Part shown: positions 58,230 through 64,000 of the stretch, piece by piece
How positions within the stretch are numbered: position 1 is the stretch's first letter
Layout: each line of letters opens with the position of its first letter
Source of the DNA: Atriophallophorus winterbourni
Lineage: Eukaryota; Platyhelminthes; Trematoda; Plagiorchiida; Microphallidae
Assembly (NCBI GenBank): GCA_013407085.1
Contig: JACCGJ010018417.1
Span: 1-64,000, forward strand
DNA: 64,000 bases
Direction: 5' to 3'
Program-made: the position numbers and the translations under genes
Notes under the pieces: generated by a model
Database searches by the model: none
Told to the model about the DNA's origin: nothing
The model's input: the letters and a program-made list of their open reading frames with translations, nothing else

Positions 58230-58469
58230 TAAAGCCTTTGCACGAATGTTCAATGTGCTGTGCGGCTAACACCGTGCTAAATTGACTGGCCATTGTTAGT
58301 GAGCTGCATGCTGAAACACGCTGGAGTCTCACTACCATTTCTATTTTGTTTCTCATATCTGTCTAGGCCTGGGCAACCTGACAGTATCTTCGCCCATGTG
58401 CAGTCCCTGACTGTACGGCACTTTGCCTGGATCAGGCTTGTGCTTTCATACCATACCATAAAGCCTTTG
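58230..58469 (+). mobile_element. SINE-like repeat with 11-bp target-site duplication
   Basis: TAAAGCCTTTG occurs at 58230-58240 and 58459-58469 and brackets a 218-bp insert, the longest copy here. It contains TAGTGAGCTGCATGCTGAAA, the TAGTGAG/CTCACTA inverted pair, the shared core CAACCTGACAGTATCTTCG, GATCAGGCTTGTGCTTTCAT and the CATAC tail. No convincing RNA polymerase III A or B box was found. Confidence 0.75.
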
Positions 58470-59178
58470 ACATGAGATGTTCGACCATGCCCACTCGAAT
58501 GGGTAAAAGCAAAATAAACTCGATTTAATAACAATTTAATAACCAGAACGGGTGCAAAAGAACCCAACGCGAAGTTGCAAGGATCCGCGGCAAAATTAGG
58601 AGCGGGAGGAAGCGTTGATCTGTAAACAGAAACAAAAAGTCAAAGCAACACATATTACACAGCAATCAATAGGCAGATAGCAATCTGTCATATTGTAACG
58701 AAAACGTGAACAATCTATTGCTTCGAAATATTGAATTTTGAGCGATAGGTAAATTTATGTCCACCTTAGTTGGGGAGCACATAGTCTTATCGTTTCACGA
58801 CGCATTTGACCCCTGACACATTCACCCAATTGTCTTCCACAGGTGGACACTGAATTGGAATTAAGCTTTTTGGAGCGTCTGTTTTTATTCACCTTTTAGG
58901 TATGCAGAACTAGATCATGGCGCACCTAGTTGATAAGTTCAAACGGTTCGCGACTAGTCATACGACCTACGATATGAACGCGTGAAACAATAATAGTTAT
59001 TAATTATGAGATTCGCCACAAAATAAGAAAATACAAAGACTGCTTTTTGTTGTCATTTATAAATTGGATCGATATACACACCGAAATAAACAATAAACGT
59101 TTGCTACAGTCGGGCACAATTAAAGCAATTATGATCAGCAGAGGATATAAATTCTTAAAAATCAACAGAAAAACGTAC
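58470..59178. other. 3' side of CCT4; terminal exon not located
   Basis: The last few codons of CCT4 (after the exon ending at 59179) should lie to the left on the - strand. One possible acceptor followed by GTGAAT near 58900 gives an ending unlike known CCT4 proteins, so it is not called. No other feature is seen. Confidence 0.3.
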
Positions 59179-59292
59179 CACATCATCAATTTTCAAAATG
59201 CTTCGGACAGTTTCAGTGGCCAAAGTCACGGCACTGTGGCTAACAAGCAACGGTTGAACTACATCTTGAGTAGAAATATCAGCCACGGCACC
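59179..59292 (-). CDS. CCT4: CCT4 (TCP-1 delta), penultimate exon
   Basis: On the - strand 38 codons encode [20 protein letters not shown] and [18 protein letters not shown], the conserved end of CCT4, including the [14 protein letters not shown] block. The acceptor is ATTTTCAG ending at 59293 and the donor GTACGT begins at 59178, both phase 0, which fits the upstream exon ending at 59826. CCT4 is one of eight subunits of the cytosolic TRiC/CCT ring that folds actin, tubulin and other proteins using ATP. Only the last few residues are missing after this exon. Confidence 0.88.
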
Positions 59293-59369
59293 CTGAAAAT
59301 TGTAGAATGAAATTTAATTGACGGCAATAGTGATACCTTTGTTCTGTACATCGTGCTTAATTGATTTGC

Positions 59370-59490
59370 CATCGGTAGTGAGAGTCACTTTCTCTTTTAT
59401 CTATCTAGGCTTGTGCAACCTGACGGTATCTTAGCCCATGCGCAGTCTCCGACTGTGAGGCACTATGCCTAGATCAGGTTTGTGAGTTCA
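59370..59490 (+). mobile_element. SINE-like repeat in a CCT4 intron
   Basis: A diverged copy of the (CATAC)n-tail SINE: GGTAGTGAGAGTCACTTTC, GCAACCTGACGGTATCTTAG, GCAGTCTCCGACTGTGAGGC and GATCAGGTTTGTGAGTTCAT. The tail is eroded. It lies antisense in the intron between the CCT4 exons at 59292 and 59826. Confidence 0.65.
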
Positions 59491-59825
59491 TTTTTTACAA
59501 TAGTGGTATAGATTCCGTGTGTGCATACACAAAGGAATCAAAGGCAAGGCAATGCTGCAACGTCTAAAAGACCGGGACATATTTCGTGAGAATTTAGACA
59601 AATTAATAGGTCTCTCACACGTTTCGGAATCGGTTGGAGTAGTGATATTAGCGATGAAGCTGGGAGCATAACCCTAGAAACCTCAAAAGCTGCATACTGA
59701 CTGTGATAGTGGGAACATACGTTTTGGCACATTCTCATCTTAAATGAATGGTTTTTAGCGATTTCGCGGTCATTTCGGATTTGGTACAGTTGAGAGAGAG
59801 AGAGAAACGAACCAAACGAACGTAC

Positions 59826-60060
59826 CGCGCGAACATCGATTCCGGCATTAACCTGGCCTTTGGCATGCATAGCTCGCAATTCAGTGACAGTCTGAATCGG
59901 ATTCAAGCCGGCATTCTCAGCAAGCGTGTATGGTACGATTTCGAATGCGTCAGCAAAAGCGCGGAAGCAATACTGGTCCAAACCGGGAGTGGTGTGGGCC
60001 CTTAAAGCCAGTTTCTGAGCAATCTCGATTTCCGGCGCCCCGCCACCAGCAATTGATGCG
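59826..60060 (-). CDS. CCT4: CCT4 (TCP-1 delta), exon with nucleotide-binding GGGAPE motif
   Basis: On the - strand the exon starts with one base completing a glycine codon, then reads [58 protein letters not shown] and [14 protein letters not shown] is the ATP-site motif of group II chaperonins, and AENAGLNPI is a signature of the equatorial domain. The acceptor is TTTGTGACAG (ends at 60061) in phase 2 and the donor GTACGT begins at 59825 in phase 0. Both fit their neighbours exactly. Residues line up with roughly 410-490 of a 540-residue CCT4, from general knowledge of the family. Confidence 0.92.
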
Positions 60061-60131
60061 CTGTCACAAAGATGGAACTTTCGCATAACCGATATAATTA
60101 AAGACAAGGAAAAAGTTAATGAGGTACTTAC

Positions 60132-60367
60132 CCCTTTTTGACCAGACAACGAACGACACACAAAGCATCATGCAGAGAACGTTCCACTTCATCCAACATG
60201 AGCTTATTTGATCCACGGATAAGAATGGACACTGTTCGTCCCTTATTCTGAATACCAGTGAAACGAACACACCGTGCAGTTGCCTCGGACTCTTCAACAT
60301 GGTTAGCATATCCCAAGAATTCAGGATTGAAGTGGTCCAGACTGGCTATTGGCGTAAGGTGCAGGGT
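60132..60367 (-). CDS. CCT4: CCT4 (TCP-1 delta), exon upstream of the GGGAPE exon
   Basis: On the - strand 78 codons plus two bases encode [58 protein letters not shown] and [17 protein letters not shown] and E-R-S-x-x-D-A-L-C-V are hallmarks of CCT4 in the apical-to-intermediate domain. The acceptor TTTAATAG ends at 60368 in phase 0. The donor GTAAGT starts at 60131 and leaves GG, completed by C of the next exon. All exons for the first about 330 residues are missing from 60368-61480; they lie beyond the retrotransposon block or outside the window. Confidence 0.92.
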
Positions 60368-60851
60368 CTATTAAAGCAAATGTAACAGCAACTAGGTATT
60401 AGAAATACGAATTTAAGTGACATGATTTGGGGTATAAGTAAGTTCTCTGTTGACAGTAGTGACAAAACCGCCATAAATGCCATACATACAAGTGACATCC
60501 GTCGCATTTCAAAAAAGGTTATTCAGAGTGTTCATGGATATACATTCCTAATCGAACCTAAGTCATTTCACTAAAATGGAAAATGGGATGAAACCAGTGA
60601 GGACAGAAACAGTGGCAACTATACTCATAAGATTGGAAACTATTTCACGACTAACATTTTAGCAATCAACGCTCGAAGTTCACAAAATAAAGCCTGACTG
60701 TCATCCTTAAACAATGACGGTAACAAGGTATCCGAACGTGATGACTTTCGAAGCTCAAGGCATGAAGTCCGTTGAATATTCGCAATCCAGTAGGAGCACC
60801 GAAGGGTACAGTGCACATTATATATATATATGATTATATATATATATATAT

Positions 60852-60899
<48 letters not shown>

Positions 60900-61480
60900 T
60901 TGCACAATCTGATACAGATATGGTGCCGTTATATTACATATATCCAGGAAGCTAATTAAACTGCGTCTCAAACTGTACTGCAAACCGCTTTATGCGCATT
61001 TGTGAGGTGAAAATAAACGAACTATCTGCTTCACAAATTTATTTGCTCAAGCTCAACCACACAGTATACATGGGGCTGATGAGTTGGAAAACTATTCGGA
61101 AATTGTCTAACGCGGTTGCAGATACGATTTCTGTAGCCTTAAAGGTTCACTGTAATTTCCAGTCATTCCGCGAATTGGCACTTGAGAAGAATGTGCGACG
61201 TGTCATGCGTCTCTTAAGAGAATAATTGGCGTTTATCCATTCGTTAGAAAGAGCTTACAGAAATCTAGCTTTAGCTAAATAAACGTCAGCCCACAAAAAT
61301 TGAAAACGCGGTTATTCTTAATAAAATATAGCATTTTAGTATGCTGTATATCTGAATTAATTTTGTGGACGTTAAAAACATAAAATCAAATCAGCAATAA
61401 ACTTTATGAGAACCAGAGGTGTCATAAAGCCTAGTCACATTCAGCTGCTTTACACGTTTACAATTTAGGAAGGATTAGCG
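60368..61480. other. CCT4 intron with long (TA)n tract
   Basis: A nearly pure TA tract at about 60817-60900 dominates. A + strand frame at 60992-61225 has no recognised family and no CCT4 exon is encoded on the - strand here. Confidence 0.4.
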
Positions 61481-64000
61481 GGTGAGCATATATATATATA
61501 TATATATATATTTACACAATCATTTAAAAATGAAAAGTGCCACCCGGCAATGCACGAGAAAAAGAAGAAAAGGTACAATATGGTTTTTTTGTCCATTGTT
61601 CCACATGTCGATTTTTTGACATCTTTTACAAATTTGAGGGGGGAACACAAAATAGAATGCACTCTCTCCACTGTTGCCGGTTCTCAGCCATCGTCGACAG
61701 CGTGTCAAGCCACAGACACTCACTATCCGTTGGACCCCATCCAGGAAGCCGCGTTCGTCCGACCCGAGCTAAACCCGACGTCAAGCGTTTTAAGGCCTTC
61801 TTCCAGGTCAGCGGTTGTCCACCTGAACACCGCCGCCAGCCTGGGCCAACCGACACACGCAGCGCGCGGAAGGGTAGGCGCTCAGGCTTCATTCTCAAGA
61901 CGCCCTAGCCAGCGGAGACGGGAACGGTCGATTACGTCTCGTAGCATCAGGCTGTCCCCACCTAGAACACGGTGCCTCACTTCAACGTTGCTAGTGCGGT
62001 GTTGCCACCACACTCGTGCAAGCCTCCGTAAACATCGATGTTCAAACACCTCCAAGCGCCGGAGCTCCTCTGCGCGTACTTTCCAGCTCTCGCACCCGTG
62101 AAGCAAGACCGACCTGACTGAGGCCAGGTAAACTCTCTCTTTGAGTCTCAAACTAACGTCAGACCGCTTCCAGAGATGACCTAGACTGGTGAACGCGAAG
62201 CGAGCTCTCGCAATGCGAGAGCCGATCTCACTTTCCAGCCCTCCTCCCGCCGTGATGCAGCTACCAAGATAGGTGAACTGTTCCACACAGTCCAGACTGA
62301 GGTCATCGACCGTCAGAGTGGGCTGCAACCCCTCCAATCTTGAAGAAGAACATTACACTTAGTTGGAGCTAAGTGCAAACCGTACCTAGACGCCTCCAAT
62401 GCTAGCTGGTTCAGGGCATTCTGTAGGAACACCGGATCATCACCAAGCAAAGCAATGTCATCGGCATAATCAAGGTCAGTGACACGGTTACCTGGAAGTA
62501 GCTCAATCCCACACTCAGCGAAGCTACGGAGAGAATTCTGCAGGACATCCTCGATCGCAAAGTTGAACAAGAATGGGGACAGCCCTGGCGCACGCCACTG
62601 GTTGTGGGGAACGCCGGCGATAGGCTGCCGTAGACCCTGATCCTCCATGAAGAATGAGAATAGAGCTCCTTCAAGATGGCGACATATTTAGGAGGGATCC
62701 CACTCCTAAGCAAGCAGTTCCAAAGAGTAGTTCTGTCCACCGAGTCGAACGCGGCCCGGATGTCCAGAAAAGCTACGATGGTTAGTCGCCGGTACAGGTG
62801 TCTGTGCTCTAATAACTGTCGCAGGACAAAAACCTGATCCCGGGGGGAATCCAGCCTGTTCCACACGGCAACGTAACTCCCGAATGGGCGATAGCCGACG
62901 GAGGATGGAAACCAGGAGTGTAGACGCTACAGGAGTCGGGGATATTTCACGATGATTGGAACACAGATTCCGTGCGCCCTTCTTAAAGATTGGGATAACC
63001 GTCGATTCACCCCATGACCCGCTCCTCAGCCCATACTTTGGTAAACAAATCACGTAACTCCGCTGCCACAAGATCACCTCCCTCCTTAAACAAAATCGGG
63101 TGGTCGTCAGGACCAGGTGAGTTGTGGCGCTTCAGTGCTCGAATTATTTCTTTCACCTCCTGGAGATCAGGAGCGGCTAAGGAAACGGGCCAAAGCGTGT
63201 AAATCGGTGTCTCAGGCGGCGAGGTCGGAGGAGGTGGCTGGCTGAACTGAGCATTAAAGTGCTCAGCCCATCGTTCCAAGCGTCTACTAAGATTGGTGAT
63301 CGGCGAGCCGTCGGTTTCGCAAATAGTCTCGCTCACTGTATTCAGTTTCGAACCAGTAGCTCTAATTAACTGAAACAGTTTGCCAGTATTGCCCGATGCG
63401 GCTGCAACCTCCATCTCACAAGCACGTTGCATCCACCAGAACTCGCGGTCATTCCTTAAGCTGGCCTTTAAGCGGGTATTGAATTCTCTCCGAGCACGGT
63501 TGTGTTCAGTGTCGGCGGGTAAAGTTCGACGGTGATCGATTAAAGCAAGTGACTGGGCCGAGATCCATGAGCGCGGCGAAGCGCGGGTGGGTTGACAGCT
63601 TGATGGAACTTGGTTCTGACAGCGGGGAGCATCAAAGAGGCGGTGTCTACATGAGTTCGTCGTGCGCGTGGAAGTTGACTGTCGCAAAGACTAGCGCGTG
63701 GTCCGAGTCCACACTGGTGGTCCAGTATGAACGGCAATCCTTGATGCTACCACGCCATCTGTAGCTAATAGCAATGTGGTCAATTTGAGACTAGACGTGC
63801 TGTGATGGTGAGCGCCATGTGGCCATTCGACGCTGAGAACGCCGAAATGTCGTACTGGAGAGACAGAGGTGGTGATTGCCACAGAATGTGTCCAAGAACA
63901 ATGTTGAACATGACCTCGGCACAGGTTGCGGATAACTATATGGCTACTGTGTGAAAGAGACCATGAACATAAATGATTCAAGGGTCACGCTTCAGTTGAT
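61480..64000 (-). mobile_element. RTE-like LINE, frameshifted, continues beyond the window
   Basis: Read on the - strand from the right edge: the end of an APE-type endonuclease with QIDHIAISYRWRG, DCRSYWTTSVDSDHALVFA (63830-63670, stops present), a linker (63690-63000; RALKRHNSPGPDDHPILFKE), then the reverse transcriptase: FLDIRAAFDSVDRTTLWNCL, SGVRQGCP, a frameshift, SPFLFNFAIEDVL, DLDYADDIALLGDD, FTYLGSCITAGGGLESEIGS and RLRWLGRL. It ends near 61630 with ENRQQWRECI. At least four frameshifts or stops break it. A (TA)n tract at 61488-61512 adjoins the 3' end. It is a diverged relative of the 30510-32100 element and probably sits in a CCT4 intron. Confidence 0.8.
61882..62337 (-). pseudogene. 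RTE-like ORF2, post-reverse-transcriptase segment
   Basis: An open - strand stretch encoding VEQFTYLGSCITAGGGLESE, VYLASVRSVLLHGCESWKVR, LEVFEHRCLRRLARVWWQHR and RLRWLGRLENEA. It aligns throughout with the unbroken frame at 30713-32095. Active-site YADD lies in the next frame upstream (62648-62313). Confidence 0.75.

Noticed and set aside
58800..58905. Possible last exon of CCT4 beginning GTG AAT
   Set aside because: The acceptor is weak and the deduced tail is long and unlike the short conserved CCT4 ending.
60992..61225. 77-codon + strand frame, considered as an exon or as an antisense CCT4 exon
   Set aside because: The + strand peptide matches nothing I know, and the - strand carries stops and no CCT4 motif.

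Overview
The window looks like a stretch of metazoan, probably flatworm (digenean trematode), nuclear genome. It is moderately AT-rich and gene-poor, with spliced genes carrying long introns, and it is crowded with decayed CR1-like and RTE-like non-LTR retrotransposons. The clade guess is inferred from repeat content and gene style. No operon, bacterial or viral gene was seen.

Only two host genes can be supported. A bZIP transcription factor of the AP-1/ATF kind lies on the + strand, with coding exons 24935-25777 and 37011-38006 separated by an 11.2 kb intron whose junction lies just before the DNA-binding basic region. The C-terminal part of CCT4 (TCP-1/TRiC chaperonin subunit delta) lies on the - strand as three exons (60132-60367, 59826-60060, 59179-59292) with matching splice phases. 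Its earlier exons and last few codons were not found.

Most of the rest is mobile DNA. CR1-like LINEs: a near full-length but broken copy (about 43005-47185), a 5'-truncated copy (51268-54285) sitting inside an RTE-like element, and many pieces (5494-6030, 14255-14905, 17220-17505, 19140-20300, 21045-21560, 41521-42345, 48590-48790). RTE-like LINEs: a 5'-truncated copy with an unbroken reverse-transcriptase frame in the bZIP intron (about 30510-32100), a frameshifted copy running off the right edge (61480-64000), the split copy around 51061-55350, and a 3' stub with a 14-bp target-site duplication (12126-12351). Three fragments (12590-13215, 16190-16560, 32270-32520) belong to a LINE with a C-terminal CCHC-like finger. 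A short SINE-like repeat with a (CATAC)n tail shares its 3' end with the RTE-like element at 30510 and is probably moved by it.

The most interesting signal is a set of small dispersed and tandem repeats that carry hammerhead self-cleaving ribozyme motifs of type I order: stem I 3' strand, CTGANGA, stem II, GAAA, a loopless ACC/GGT stem III, the cleavage site, then stem I 5' strand. At least three families with different but self-complementary stems I and II are present. One forms a 242-bp tandem array with four motifs (47185-48080). Others form fold-back elements flanked by perfect 13-bp target-site duplications (2730-3063 and 5077-5251). One motif is split inside stem II by a SINE insertion (40395-40608). 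The organisation resembles the non-autonomous retrozymes and the Penelope-associated hammerheads known from animals and plants.
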